A stretch of DNA of 64,000 bases from Clostridia bacterium (GCA_017438845.1 JAFRUO010000029.1:1-64000); one strand, 5' to 3'. Positions 52,470 to 61,539 are shown, numbered from the stretch's first letter. A program made the numbers and translations. The notes: generated by a model from the sequence alone, not told the origin.

Positions 52470-54464
52470 TTAAAACATACCCTTCTGATCCATTCTCATA
52501 ATAATCGAAGCAATCTGCGCGCGGCTTGCGCCCTCGGTGGGTGCTACTCTGCCGTCCGCCATACCGCTGATTATTTCGTTCTTAACCGCCCAGGCAACGG
52601 GAGTTTTCGCAAACGTGCTTATTCTTCCCGAGTCGCTGAATCTGGAAAGAATTGAATTTGCTCCGCTGACAGAAGGCTCGTCCATATATCTGTAAAGAAT
52701 GGTTGCAACCTGTTCACGGGTAATCGGGTCATTAACGCCGAAATTGCCGTTGGCATAGCCTGCGATGATGTTGTTATCAACCGCCCAGTTAACCGCCGCC
52801 GCATAATATGCGCCCTTCTTTACGTCCTTGAGTCGGGGCGTCATGCTCGCATAGCTTGAAAGATTTACATCTGCAATGTTAGCAAGAATTACAACAAAGT
52901 CCTGACGCTTGAGGCTGTCGCCGGGGCCGAAGTATCCGTTCTGATAACCCGACATAAAGCCTGCTTTTGCGACATACTGCACAGCGTCATAGTACCATGA
53001 ATTCTCGCTTACATCGGGGAAGTAGATATCGTCGTCAACAGGCTCGTTCAGTTTCGGAATGCTGACATTCTTCGTCTGCGTTGTGAAAGCAGAATTTGTA
53101 AAGGTTGCCGTAAACTTTCTTGTGCCTGTCGCTGTGGTTGTAGGCTGTTTGATTACCTGTGAGGTGGTGTTTACGGTTTCGGTATCTTTGTGAGAGGAAT
53201 CATTTGTGCAGGTTCTTGTCGCCGTGCAGGTCTTGTTGTCGGACGACCACTTGTAGGTGGGTGTGCCCCAGGAGTGACCGAGCTTGTTAATTGTTTCGGT
53301 GTAGGAATATCCGCATGTTGAGCAGGTGTATGTTCTTACTCCGTCTGCGGTGCAGGTCGCCTGCTTGGTGACTTTGTTTGTGTAGGAGTGGGAGCAAGCA
53401 CTTGAATTTGTTATAGTGAAATAGACTGTATCCGTATTGATTGCGCCCGAAATGTTAACGCAAGAAACAAAAGTGGCAAAATCCCCTGTTCCTAATTCAC
53501 TACAAGGAATATTAATACTGTGCCCTATAAATTCTTTTTGATAAACTACAGTTGACCCCTTCCATACTTGAATGCCATAGTAATCAATACCACCGTTTGC
53601 CGAAGCTGTTACAGTTATCATATCGCTTAAACTAAAAATTGAATTGTTGATAGCTATTTGTGGGTTTGACGGCTTTGAAACAATGGTAAAGTCTACAGTT
53701 GAAGAAGTATGATATCCCAGAGGATTCACTGCCGTAACATACGCAGAAAAAGTTCCTGCTCCAAAATGTGCACAGGATAATTCCAATGAACTTTCGCTTG
53801 TTTCATAATCGTATATCAGTTCGCTTCCATACCAAATCTGTATTTTGTATTTTTCAACATAGGTGTCTGAAGAAAAACTAACATACATCTTATCGTTTAA
53901 TGAATAGCGTGTTTTATCAAAGGCAATGTTTGCACTCGTAGGAGCGGTTGTGGCACCGGCAAAATCCGGTCCCGGTCTGATAAAGCAAGCAAGAGTTCCG
54001 TCTGTATAATTATAAGTATGTTCTCTTCCGGTATGTGTGCTTCCGTTTGTTTCGGCGACGGATATCCCGGACGAGGATGCGCTTGTAACAATGGCTATGT
54101 GTCCTAAATTGCTTGTAAAGTATGACCATACGACAATATCACCGGGCTGAGGAATTAAACCTTTTGTATAAGTAATTCTTGACCATCCGCTTGGGAGTTG
54201 GTTATGTGCGTAATCAACTGCATTTCCGCCTGGGTTTTTTACACCCAGATAAGCATAATAAGCCATTATCAGGTCAACGCACTGAACTCCGTAAGCACCG
54301 TCAACATCATACGGACTTTTAACCCACTGTCTTGCCCACGCAACCGATTCCGACTGAGAGTGAGCGGTATAGGCACTTGAATTGAACGAAATCAATGACA
54401 ACATTGATATTATCATTATTAACGTAAGAAGTAATGATGTGGTCTTTTTGAATGCTTTTTTCAT
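52470..54464 (-). CDS. CHAP-domain cell-wall amidase with three C-terminal SLH domains
   Basis: A 664-residue exported protein. A signal peptide (1-31) is followed by a CHAP amidase/endopeptidase domain (about 35-155) with Cys62 in YGVQCVDL, His122 in GHIAIV and Glu138/Asn140 in AETN. Two Ig-like segments follow (about 165-350), then Cys-pair modules of the type CTADGVRTYTCSTCGYSY and a linker. Three SLH domains (about 485-660) anchor it to the wall. It should cut peptidoglycan peptides at the cell surface. The SLH repeats resemble those of the transglutaminase protein at 17.8 kb. Confidence 0.87.
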   Translation of the reverse strand: MKKAFKKTTSLLLTLIMIISMLSLISFNSSAYTAHSQSESVAWARQWVKSPYDVDGAYGVQCVDLIMAYYAYLGVKNPGGNAVDYAHNQLPSGWSRITYTKGLIPQPGDIVVWSYFTSNLGHIAIVTSASSSGISVAETNGSTHTGREHTYNYTDGTLACFIRPGPDFAGATTAPTSANIAFDKTRYSLNDKMYVSFSSDTYVEKYKIQIWYGSELIYDYETSESSLELSCAHFGAGTFSAYVTAVNPLGYHTSSTVDFTIVSKPSNPQIAINNSIFSLSDMITVTASANGGIDYYGIQVWKGSTVVYQKEFIGHSINIPCSELGTGDFATFVSCVNISGAINTDTVYFTITNSSACSHSYTNKVTKQATCTADGVRTYTCSTCGYSYTETINKLGHSWGTPTYKWSSDNKTCTATRTCTNDSSHKDTETVNTTSQVIKQPTTTATGTRKFTATFTNSAFTTQTKNVSIPKLNEPVDDDIYFPDVSENSWYYDAVQYVAKAGFMSGYQNGYFGPGDSLKRQDFVVILANIADVNLSSYASMTPRLKDVKKGAYYAAAVNWAVDNNIIAGYANGNFGVNDPITREQVATILYRYMDEPSVSGANSILSRFSDSGRISTFAKTPVAWAVKNEIISGMADGRVAPTEGASRAQIASIIMRMDQKGMF

Positions 54465-54769
54465 TTAAAATCCCTCCAAAATTTAATATAAACAAATTAT
54501 ACCAATTAAACCAAAATTGTTCAATACTCCGGCGGCATACACATGACGGTCGCCGTCGAGATTTAATGTGACTTTATTACAACCCTTCCACCGGCGTTCG
54601 CCGGTCCCCCTCCCCTTACACAGGGGAGGCTTTCGAGCGACCAACGGTCGCCACTACGTATTATAATTTACAATTACATCAAAAAAACAGCGGCGGGGGT
54701 CATCCCCCCGCTCTACGTTTATTTTCGATGAACATTTCTTCACTATTCACTGTTACTTATTACTTCGTA
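54465..54769. repeat. Gene-free gap with dispersed repeat modules
   Basis: Contains ACCGGCGTTCGCCGGT and CCTCCCC...GGGGAGG palindromes. It also has a GGCGGGGG...CCCCCCGC unit followed by CTACGTTTA and CACTATTCACTGTTACTTATTAC. All of these resemble modules in the 4.3-4.8 kb array. Confidence 0.65.
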
Positions 54770-55459
54770 CTATATTCCCCTGACCTCGGCTGTAGGTATG
54801 TACTTTCTTATTGTTTCAAGGAAGCCTCTGACGGTGTCCTCGTCATAGGCGCTCATTCCGTCGCGGAGCACGTCGCCCGAATCAACGAACTGCTGAAGGA
54901 AATACTTCTTTGTCCCCCGAAGCCACTGACCGATTTTTTCAAAGTCGTCGTTTGTATGAAGCGGCTTTACAACCGTGGTCCTGAATTCATAGTCGACGCC
55001 CGAGCCTTCAAGAAGCTCCTTGCTCTTATACAGCGGAGCAAGGTCGAGCCCGTCAACCCCTGCGGTAAGGGCGTACTTTTCGGGTGAATTTTTAATGTCA
55101 ACCGCAACATAATCGACAAGCTTTTCGTTTAACAGCTCCTCCAGCTTTTCGGGATAAAAGCCGTTTGTGTCGAGCTTTACAAGAAAGCCCTTTTCCCTTA
55201 CGGCTTTTATAAATTCCTTAATATCCTTCTGCAGAAGCGGCTCGCCGCCCGTAATTGCCACGCCGTCAAGTAAGCCCTTTCTCTTGTCAAGGAAGCCGAG
55301 TATTTCCTCCTCGGAAATGTGCTCCTTTTCCCTGCCGTCCACAAGAGAAGCGTTGTGGCAGAAGGGACAGCGCAAATTACAGCCGTGTGTAAAAACCGTG
55401 CAAGCCATCCTCTCGGGAAAGTCAAGCAGCGTAAGCTTTTGAAAGCCGTCAATTATCAT
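54770..55459 (-). CDS. nrdG: Anaerobic ribonucleoside-triphosphate reductase activase
   Basis: A 229-residue radical-SAM enzyme of the NrdG2 type. The cluster motif is CNLRCPFC (Cys27, Cys31, Cys34), followed by VAITGGEPLLQ and KLDTNGF. It installs the glycyl radical on NrdD. It is separated from nrdD by the CHAP-SLH gene, an unusual interruption. It begins directly at the stop of the small membrane-protein gene. Confidence 0.92.
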   Translation of the reverse strand: MIIDGFQKLTLLDFPERMACTVFTHGCNLRCPFCHNASLVDGREKEHISEEEILGFLDKRKGLLDGVAITGGEPLLQKDIKEFIKAVREKGFLVKLDTNGFYPEKLEELLNEKLVDYVAVDIKNSPEKYALTAGVDGLDLAPLYKSKELLEGSGVDYEFRTTVVKPLHTNDDFEKIGQWLRGTKKYFLQQFVDSGDVLRDGMSAYDEDTVRGFLETIRKYIPTAEVRGI

Positions 55460-55740
55460 CAGTCTTTATCATCCTTTTTGTTTATTTTTGAGCCCGAGCT
55501 GTCGGCGGCGTAAATTACCGCAAGGCTCAGCAGGGCGATTACCGACGAGTGAAGCATCGGTATTTTAAACCTGCCCTCCATCACCGACATTGCGGCGATA
55601 AGCCCTAAAAGGGCAAGAATATATGTAACTGTCAGCGCCGTCTTATATGCGGGGGCTTTTTCCGAATTATAGGAAAGAAAAAATGTCAGCGCCGCAACCG
55701 ACAGCACAATCACGGCATATATAACGAAAAACAGCTTCAT
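55459..55740 (-). CDS. Small three-helix membrane protein of unknown function
   Basis: A protein of about 93 residues with three hydrophobic segments (about 3-20, 33-50 and 60-78) and a charged tail ending KKDDKD. The ATG at 55740 overlaps the prmA stop (ATGA), so it is translationally coupled to it. It ends where nrdG begins. An earlier in-frame start lies inside prmA and is unlikely. I recognise no family. Confidence 0.7.
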   Translation of the reverse strand: MKLFFVIYAVIVLSVAALTFFLSYNSEKAPAYKTALTVTYILALLGLIAAMSVMEGRFKIPMLHSSVIALLSLAVIYAADSSGSKINKKDDKD

Positions 55741-56669
55741 ACTCTTTTCCTCGTTAAAACAAGGCAGAACCAATCGGCGCTTCTGTTCTCCTCAACCGTT
55801 TCAAAGCCGTTTTCGCTGAGCGCCGCTTTAACCTCTGCAATCCTGTCGGCAATTATTCCCGAAACAATAAAGTATGCACCGTCCTTCATAAAATCACCCA
55901 CAACGGATGAGAACATTATAATAACATCCGCCACGATATTAGCAACAATCAGGTCGAATTTGCCGCTTATTTTATCGGTAAGGTTGCCCTCGACAAACCG
56001 AAGCTCGGGAGAGGAAAAGCCGTTGAGAATGCCGTTTTGCTTTGCAGTCTTTACGGCGAGCTCGTCAATGTCAACTCCGAGCGCGCTTTCGGCTCCGAGT
56101 AAAAGCGAAGCAATGGCGAGTATTCCGCTGCCGCAACCGGTATCAAGTACGGTATCGCCCGGCTTTAAATACTTTTCGAGCATTTCCATACAGAGCCTTG
56201 TCGTGTCGTGCCCGCCTGTGCCGAAGGCAAGTCCCGGCTCAATTGAAAGCACCTTCCTGCCGTCGGAATTGTCGTACTCGTCAATCCACGACGGACGAAT
56301 AAGCAGGCTTTCGCCCACCTTCATAGGCTTAAAATATTCCTTCCAGTTGTTTTCCCAGTCCTCGTTTTTACAGCTTTGCAGGTCAATTTCGTGTTCAATG
56401 CCGGCAAGGCTGTACCGCTCGGAAAGAAAGGACACCGCCTCCGCAGGATTTTGGTCTGCAGGTATGTAAAGGTGGATATAGCCCACGCTTCTGTCCTTTT
56501 TTAAAAGCTCCTCATCGATTAAATCAATGTTTGCGATTTCAAGGGTTTCCTCCTCCAGCGTGCGGTAATCCTCAATATAAATGCCGTAGGGCACCGCCAT
56601 GTTTGCAATATCGCCTGCGGCGTCAATATCGTCCGCCGCAACCTTAACCGTTACCTCGGTCCACTCCAT
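55737..56669 (-). CDS. prmA: Ribosomal protein L11 methyltransferase
   Basis: A SAM-dependent enzyme of about 310 residues that methylates ribosomal protein L11. An N-terminal substrate-binding ferredoxin-like domain starts MEWTEVTVKV. The SAM loop VLDTGCGSGILAIAS, the preceding EPGLAFGTGGHDTT and NIVADVII are family marks. I chose the ATG at 56669, at good distance from CGGAGACGG. The longer frame adds unrelated sequence. Confidence 0.92.
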   Translation of the reverse strand: MEWTEVTVKVAADDIDAAGDIANMAVPYGIYIEDYRTLEEETLEIANIDLIDEELLKKDRSVGYIHLYIPADQNPAEAVSFLSERYSLAGIEHEIDLQSCKNEDWENNWKEYFKPMKVGESLLIRPSWIDEYDNSDGRKVLSIEPGLAFGTGGHDTTRLCMEMLEKYLKPGDTVLDTGCGSGILAIASLLLGAESALGVDIDELAVKTAKQNGILNGFSSPELRFVEGNLTDKISGKFDLIVANIVADVIIMFSSVVGDFMKDGAYFIVSGIIADRIAEVKAALSENGFETVEENRSADWFCLVLTRKRV

Positions 56670-56685
56670 ATGCCGTCTCCGTATC

Positions 56686-57711
56686 TTAATACTTGTTATG
56701 TACTCTCTCACAGAAGCAAAGCAGGTCCTTAACCTCAAGCACCGTGCCGTCGTCAAGCACAGCTTTGCCGCTCATTCTGCCGAACACCTGATGCTGGTCG
56801 GTAACAATCGCCTTCAGGTCGATTATCGCCGCACGGTCAAGTATCGGTACAAAGTCCATTTCAAGCCTGCCGTCCGAGGAGGAGATAGTCCACGGGTCCG
56901 TGTAGCTTGATTCGGGTATATTGAAAACTATATCGTCAAGCTTGTGCCCTACGCCGTCGTAGAAAATAATGTTTTCACTCGCGGCGCTTGTGTCGCCGAA
57001 GCCGTAGCCGATATTGAAGCCGAAGGGCTTTCCGTCAACAATTCCGTTGCCCGAACCCCAGTTCCAGGTGTTGTCATAAGTCCATACGCCTCTGCCCCAG
57101 TCAAGCGTGCCGAAGTCCGTTTCAGGGTCAAATTCATAGGTCTTGCCGTCAAAGCTGCAGCTGCCCGAAGCTCGCATACAGTTAATTTTCTGGTTGTAGT
57201 AGAAGGCGTGCCTGTCCTCCTTCCACGGGGTTGCAATAACCATGGTATCCATCGGCTTCTGTTCAAGCCTTATGTCACACTGAAGAGTCTTGCCCTCATA
57301 GAAGTTCTTGAAAACGCAGGAGATTCTTCTTGTATCGCCCGACTTACGGAATTCCATTGAAAGACGCTTGTCCTTATAAACGGTGTTGCCCTCAGCGGTA
57401 GTGGTCGGAAGTTTCAGCTTGCCCATCGGAAAGGCGTTAAGCACCGTTTCAGTGTGCTCCCACGGGTTTTCGCCAAGCCAGATAAGCGAAGCGGACTGAA
57501 GGCCTACATAGCCGTCGTCGGAAATCGTAAACGCAAATGCGAACTCCTTGCCGACAACGAGATAGTAGTCCCACTCCTTAATTCGGGTCTTTCTCTTTTT
57601 GATGTCGTCTCTCGAATAAATCTGATAAAGCTGTCTTGACCAGCCCGGCTCTCTTAATGTTCCGTCAACGTTAAGAAGCCTCTGAACATTGGTGACCTCA
57701 TGATTTCTCAT
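56686..57711 (-). CDS. DUF2804 family protein
   Basis: A 341-residue soluble protein, beta-rich, matching the DUF2804 family. Typical stretches are WDYYLVVGKEFAFAFTISDDGY, FGTLDWGRGVWTYDNTWNWGSG and FGFNIGYGFGD. The fold recalls lipocalin/carotenoid-modifying AttH-like beta-barrels, but no enzymatic function is established that I know of. It lies in the prmA-yhaM run of minus-strand genes. Confidence 0.85.
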   Translation of the reverse strand: MRNHEVTNVQRLLNVDGTLREPGWSRQLYQIYSRDDIKKRKTRIKEWDYYLVVGKEFAFAFTISDDGYVGLQSASLIWLGENPWEHTETVLNAFPMGKLKLPTTTAEGNTVYKDKRLSMEFRKSGDTRRISCVFKNFYEGKTLQCDIRLEQKPMDTMVIATPWKEDRHAFYYNQKINCMRASGSCSFDGKTYEFDPETDFGTLDWGRGVWTYDNTWNWGSGNGIVDGKPFGFNIGYGFGDTSAASENIIFYDGVGHKLDDIVFNIPESSYTDPWTISSSDGRLEMDFVPILDRAAIIDLKAIVTDQHQVFGRMSGKAVLDDGTVLEVKDLLCFCERVHNKY

Positions 57712-57743
57712 AGCATTTACCCCTTTTTTATTTAATTTTTTAT

Positions 57744-58712
57744 TTAATCAAGGTTAACCCTTAAGTCCTTGTCCTTTTCCATTATATTAAACATTTTTCG
57801 GTCGTTGAGCGCCCAGAGCTTTGAAGAAAATTCGTCCTTTTCAAGCGTTTCAACGGCACGGGCTATCTGGTTAACTCTGGCGTCCATATTGTCAAGCTCC
57901 GATAAAAGCTCGGCTTCAAGGAACATCGGTCTGACCGCCGCGCCGTATTCAGGCTCGGAATGGTGCGAAATGAGCATATGCTCAATCAGCATTGCCTTTT
58001 CCTTTGAAACCGAAAGCTCCTCGCACGCACGGTCTACGAGCATAGCGCCCTTAACAAGGTGACCGATAAGGTTGCCTTCAATTGTGTAGCCCGTTGCGGT
58101 ACCGACGGAGGACACGGAGTATTCTATTGTTTTGGCAATGTCGTGAAGCATTGCGCCGGTAATTAAAAGCTCGCGGTTAACGAACGGATAAACCTCGCAA
58201 ACACCCTCACAAAGCTTAACGATTGAAAGAGTGTGCATTAACAGACCGCCCCTTACAGCGTGGTGCAGTCTGAACGCCGCAGGCCAGGTGAGAAGCAAAT
58301 CCTTGCGCTCGGAATACATTTTAAGTACAAGCCTTTTAAGCTCGTCATCCTCAAAGTCCTCGGCAATTGAAATAAGCTTTGAATACATATATTCTCCGCT
58401 GTAATCGGCGCTCTTGACATAGTCCTCGGGCTTTACATCGTCGTCGGGACCCGCCTTGCGGATTTTGATTATTCTTAACTGGTCGTTTCCGTTATATTTT
58501 GTTATTTCGCCCCTGACCTTAACAATGTCGTCAACGGCATATTCTCCGTGAATAAGAGGCGCATAGTCCCAGAGCCTTGCGACAACTTCGCCGGAGCTGT
58601 CGGCAAGCTTCATGTCGAGGTATTCCGAGCCCTTTGCCGTCACCTTCACATCGCATTTTTTAATTATGGCAAAGCCCTCGCTCTGCCCGTTGGTAAGCTG
58701 TTTAAAGTCCAT
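57744..58712 (-). CDS. yhaM: 3'-5' exoribonuclease YhaM
   Basis: A 322-residue nuclease. An N-terminal OB-fold (about 1-95, DMKLADSSGEVVARLWDY) is followed by a metal-dependent HD domain with LLMHTLSIVKLCE and GAMLHDIAKTIEY. YhaM takes part in RNA turnover and can act on DNA. Length and architecture match the family. Confidence 0.93.
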   Translation of the reverse strand: MDFKQLTNGQSEGFAIIKKCDVKVTAKGSEYLDMKLADSSGEVVARLWDYAPLIHGEYAVDDIVKVRGEITKYNGNDQLRIIKIRKAGPDDDVKPEDYVKSADYSGEYMYSKLISIAEDFEDDELKRLVLKMYSERKDLLLTWPAAFRLHHAVRGGLLMHTLSIVKLCEGVCEVYPFVNRELLITGAMLHDIAKTIEYSVSSVGTATGYTIEGNLIGHLVKGAMLVDRACEELSVSKEKAMLIEHMLISHHSEPEYGAAVRPMFLEAELLSELDNMDARVNQIARAVETLEKDEFSSKLWALNDRKMFNIMEKDKDLRVNLD

Positions 58713-58778
58713 ATTATTTCTCCTGTTATTTTCTTTTTTTATTATATAACATTGAGAAAAAATAGTAAACCTATAAAT

Positions 58779-58946
58779 TTATTTTTTAATCAAAAAACTT
58801 TTTATGTCTTCGAGCGTATAACTTTTCTCCCTTTCCGCGTTAACCACCGCCCGTGTATTTGAGCGCGCGACAAGCAAGCCTGCCGAAAGCGTATAAGCTA
58901 AAAGCGCAACGGCTACAAAGACCGAGAATTTTTTAAAAACTTCCGT
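58779..58946 (-). CDS. Small one-helix membrane protein, apparent ACG start
   Basis: A 56-codon frame with a protein-like sequence: a short N-terminus (EVFKKFSVF), one hydrophobic helix (residues about 9-27, ending GLLVARSN), then a charged tail (NAEREKSYTLEDIKSFLIKK). It lies directly after spoIIP in the same frame and is preceded by the ribosome site AGGTGAGG at seven bases. The codon at the start position is ACG, not ATG, GTG or TTG. It may use a rare start, be a recent start-loss pseudogene, or contain a sequence variant. I recognise no family. Confidence 0.45.
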   Translation of the reverse strand, partial: TEVFKKFSVFVAVALLAYTLSAGLLVARSNTRAVVNAEREKSYTLEDIKSFLIKK

Positions 58947-58955
58947 AGTATAACC

Positions 58956-60089
58956 TCACCTTCCGTTTTCCTCTATAAAGCGTGAAAGTGCCTGCCCGAA
59001 AAGATGCCCGGAATACACTGCCTCGGCAAGGGTGTTTGAGTCGCTCCCGAATTCGAGCAGCGCCGAGCACGGCGTTACATCCATATTGTATTTCCTTGAG
59101 CAAAACAGTACGGGTCTCATCAGCCCGGGAAACATTTCCTCGGCGGTTTTCTGCAGCCGTAAATCAAAGGTCAGGTTCTTTTCCCAGCCGTCAAAGCTTT
59201 TGACCTTGCCGTCTTGGCAGCCCGCTATAATCATTATCTGTGCAGCCTTTATGCCGTTTATCTCGAAGATCGCCTTGACCCTCGTCTTTTCGTCAAGGTA
59301 AATGGCATCCCTGTGGACGTCGAGCGTAATCCGAATGCTCGGGTATTTTTTCAGTATCGCCTCAACCGATGCTCTTGAGCGGTCATACGCTCCGGTATAC
59401 CTTGAATCGTGAATCTGAGTGTCGTGTATAACGCCTATGTTGTTCTTCTCAAGCTCTTCACATATAGCGTCACCGACCCTAACCATATTTCTTGCGGGGT
59501 CGGTGCTCCTGGTACTGTAAGAGGGCGTAAACCACCCCTCGTCGAGCATTTCATAGCTTTCGGTCGTGTGAGTGTGAAAGACAAGCACTGTAGGCAGAGC
59601 TTTGTCCTTTATGTCAAGATAAAGCGTGCCGTTAAGAGAGCTTTCAATATCCGCGGAGTGCGACTGAGTTGTGTTACGAAGACAGATGCTTCCGAATACA
59701 TCCGTGGCATTTTCCGCATTATACTGTCTTTGAAGCACTGTTCCTTTACTTTCGGCGGAGGAAAAGCTCTTGCGAAACTGCTCCTGCATAAGAATTATGT
59801 CCGACGGGGTTGTATAACCGTTTTTGAGCACCTCCTTTTCCTTAAGTGCGGCTTTTTCGTTTTCGGTTACCATTTCTTGTTCTTCCGTACCGTCGCGCAC
59901 CGTTTCCAAAAGGAAAAGCTCTCTCGCCGTTTCCCCGTAAAGCTCGGGATATGAAAGCTTAAGAGCCTTTATCGTCCGCCGTCCGCCGCCCGAACATAAT
60001 ACACACGTCAAAACCGCAGTCAACAAAAAAAGTGAAAAAAGCCTTACGATGCCAAATGTTCCTGCAGACTGTCCTTTTTTCTTTTTCAT
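58956..60089 (-). CDS. spoIIP: Stage II sporulation protein P
   Basis: A protein of about 377 residues. An N-terminal membrane anchor (about 12-35) is followed by an extracellular amidase/endopeptidase domain with VFHTHTTESYE, TLDVHRDAI and LLEFGSDSNTLAEA motifs. SpoIIP works with SpoIID and SpoIIM to thin septal peptidoglycan and drive engulfment. The ATG at 60089 follows GGGGG at good spacing. The longer frame upstream is unrelated. It lies downstream of gpr, as in many spore formers. Confidence 0.93.
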   Translation of the reverse strand: MKKKKGQSAGTFGIVRLFSLFLLTAVLTCVLCSGGGRRTIKALKLSYPELYGETARELFLLETVRDGTEEQEMVTENEKAALKEKEVLKNGYTTPSDIILMQEQFRKSFSSAESKGTVLQRQYNAENATDVFGSICLRNTTQSHSADIESSLNGTLYLDIKDKALPTVLVFHTHTTESYEMLDEGWFTPSYSTRSTDPARNMVRVGDAICEELEKNNIGVIHDTQIHDSRYTGAYDRSRASVEAILKKYPSIRITLDVHRDAIYLDEKTRVKAIFEINGIKAAQIMIIAGCQDGKVKSFDGWEKNLTFDLRLQKTAEEMFPGLMRPVLFCSRKYNMDVTPCSALLEFGSDSNTLAEAVYSGHLFGQALSRFIEENGR

Positions 60090-60141
60090 CGGCTTTTCCC
60101 CCGTATTATTTTCCTTTAAATATATGTCGGGGGGTGAGGTT

Positions 60142-61011
60142 TTATACGAGCGAGAGCAATAGCTCAGGGTCAACCGAAGGCTGAAGCGCGCTGTTGATTG
60201 ACAGCGCAAGAAGCCGTGCAGCCCTGTGGATAAGCAAATCAATATCCCTCGGAGTAACCATCATTGCGGAAATCTCGTTTGCCTCGTCACGGTCGGGCTC
60301 GCTTCCGGAAACCTCACGCGCAATAGTTACGGCGTCGACAACGGTCGGCACACCGACCGCAATAACGGGAACGCCGAGCGTTTCCGAGGTAAGTCCTGTC
60401 CTGCTGTTTCCGACGCCCGAGCCCGGAGTAATACCCGTGTCGGTAAGCTGAACGGTTCTGCCGAGCCGATCAAGGGACGCACAGGCAAGAGCGTCAACCG
60501 CAATTACTGCCTTAGGCTTTAAAAAGCTCGCAACGCTTTTTATAATCTCGCCCGTTTCCATTCCCGTCTGTCCGAGCACACCCGTAGCAAGGGCACAGAC
60601 GCTCTGAAGCTTTTCGAGCCCCGCCTGCTTTAAAAGCTCTTCGGTAAGGTGCCTTGTTGAAAAAACCGAATCAATACACAAAGGACCCAGTGCGTCGGGG
60701 GTTATGCTCTCATTTCCGAGCCCGACAGCAAGCACGGTGCCTTCTCCGTCGGGCAAAAGAGAACGAAGCGCAGAGGTAATTTCCTCAAAGCGCTCGTCAA
60801 AAAGCTCGGCGTCGTTTGAAAATTCGCTGAGCTCTACCGTGATGTACCTGCCGCACGGCTGACCGACAAGCCTTGCCGCATCCTCGTGCTCAATTATAAT
60901 TTCGGTAGTCACCGTTTTGTCGGTACTGCGGCAATGCTTTGTAACGCCCTTCAGTCTTTCCTCACCCTCGACGCAGGTGTTTTCTATTGCAAGATCGCTT
61001 CTGTATCTCAT
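60142..61011 (-). CDS. gpr: Germination protease GPR
   Basis: A 289-residue spore protease that degrades small acid-soluble proteins at germination. RSDLAIE is near the N-terminus, at the self-processing region. GLGNESITPDALGP, ATGVLGQTGMETGEII, DALACASLDRLGRTVQLTDTGI and PGSGVGNSR are family hallmarks. It is somewhat shorter than the Bacillus enzyme. It is followed by spoIIP after 52 bases. Divergent from rpsT. Confidence 0.95.
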   Translation of the reverse strand: MRYRSDLAIENTCVEGEERLKGVTKHCRSTDKTVTTEIIIEHEDAARLVGQPCGRYITVELSEFSNDAELFDERFEEITSALRSLLPDGEGTVLAVGLGNESITPDALGPLCIDSVFSTRHLTEELLKQAGLEKLQSVCALATGVLGQTGMETGEIIKSVASFLKPKAVIAVDALACASLDRLGRTVQLTDTGITPGSGVGNSRTGLTSETLGVPVIAVGVPTVVDAVTIAREVSGSEPDRDEANEISAMMVTPRDIDLLIHRAARLLALSINSALQPSVDPELLLSLV

Positions 61012-61089
61012 TTTTTCTCCTTATAATGTTTAAAAAATAATATTTATATCAATAAAATAAAAAAAGTGTCACGAAATTTCAAAAAAAAC

Positions 61090-61118
61090 TTGCATTTTTT
61101 AAAATACAATGGTATTAT
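61090..61118 (+). promoter_or_regulatory. Promoter of rpsT
   Basis: TTGCAT (61090-61095), a 17-base spacer, TATTAT (61113-61118), about 33 bases before the ATG. Confidence 0.75.
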
Positions 61119-61151
61119 ATAGGTCGTTAATGTATAAGGGAGGTGTAACGA

Positions 61152-61409
61152 ATGCCTAATATTAAATCGGCTAAAAAGCGTGTTATAGTTAACGGCAACC
61201 GTGCAAAGCGCAACAAGTCAGCCAACACTGCTTTGAAAACAGCTATCAAAAAAGCTAACATAGCTATTGAGAGCGGTGCCGCAGACAAGGAAGTACTTGT
61301 TACTGCTGCAATTAAGAAGATTGACCAGGCCAGCGCCAAGGGACTTCTTCACAAGAACAATGCTGCTCGTAAAAAGTCCGCCCTCGTTACAAAGTTAAAC
61401 AAGGCTTAA
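61152..61409 (+). CDS. rpsT: 30S ribosomal protein S20
   Basis: An 85-residue basic, all-helical ribosomal protein. PNIKSAKKRV at the start and KGLLHKNNAARKKSAL at the end are diagnostic. It binds 16S rRNA early in 30S assembly. The ribosome site is GGGAGG. Codon use is that of a highly expressed gene. Adjacency to gpr is typical of Firmicutes. Confidence 0.97.
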   Translation: MPNIKSAKKRVIVNGNRAKRNKSANTALKTAIKKANIAIESGAADKEVLVTAAIKKIDQASAKGLLHKNNAARKKSALVTKLNKA

Positions 61410-61428
61410 TGCGGTAATGCGCAGTTTT

Positions 61429-61461
61429 CGCTGTTGACTCAGGTCAACAGCGTTTTGCTTT
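61429..61461 (+). terminator. Terminator of rpsT
   Basis: CGCTGTTGAC pairs with GTCAACAGCG around a short loop, followed by TTTTGCTTTT. Confidence 0.85.
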
Positions 61462-61478
61462 TATTTACACATTGTTCA

Positions 61479-61507
61479 TTGACAAGTGCGTTTTATTTGG
61501 TTATAAT
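61479..61507 (+). promoter_or_regulatory. Promoter of the 59-residue protein gene
   Basis: TTGACA (61479-61484), a 17-base spacer, TATAAT (61502-61507): a full consensus promoter. Confidence 0.85.
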
Positions 61508-61539
61508 ATATTTAACAAAAAATTTATGGAGGCATTTAT

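Noticed and set aside
61012..61060. A forespore sigma-G promoter for gpr
   Set aside because: A CATTATA -10-like match exists, but it abuts the ribosome site so the transcript would start inside it, and the -35 fit is poor.
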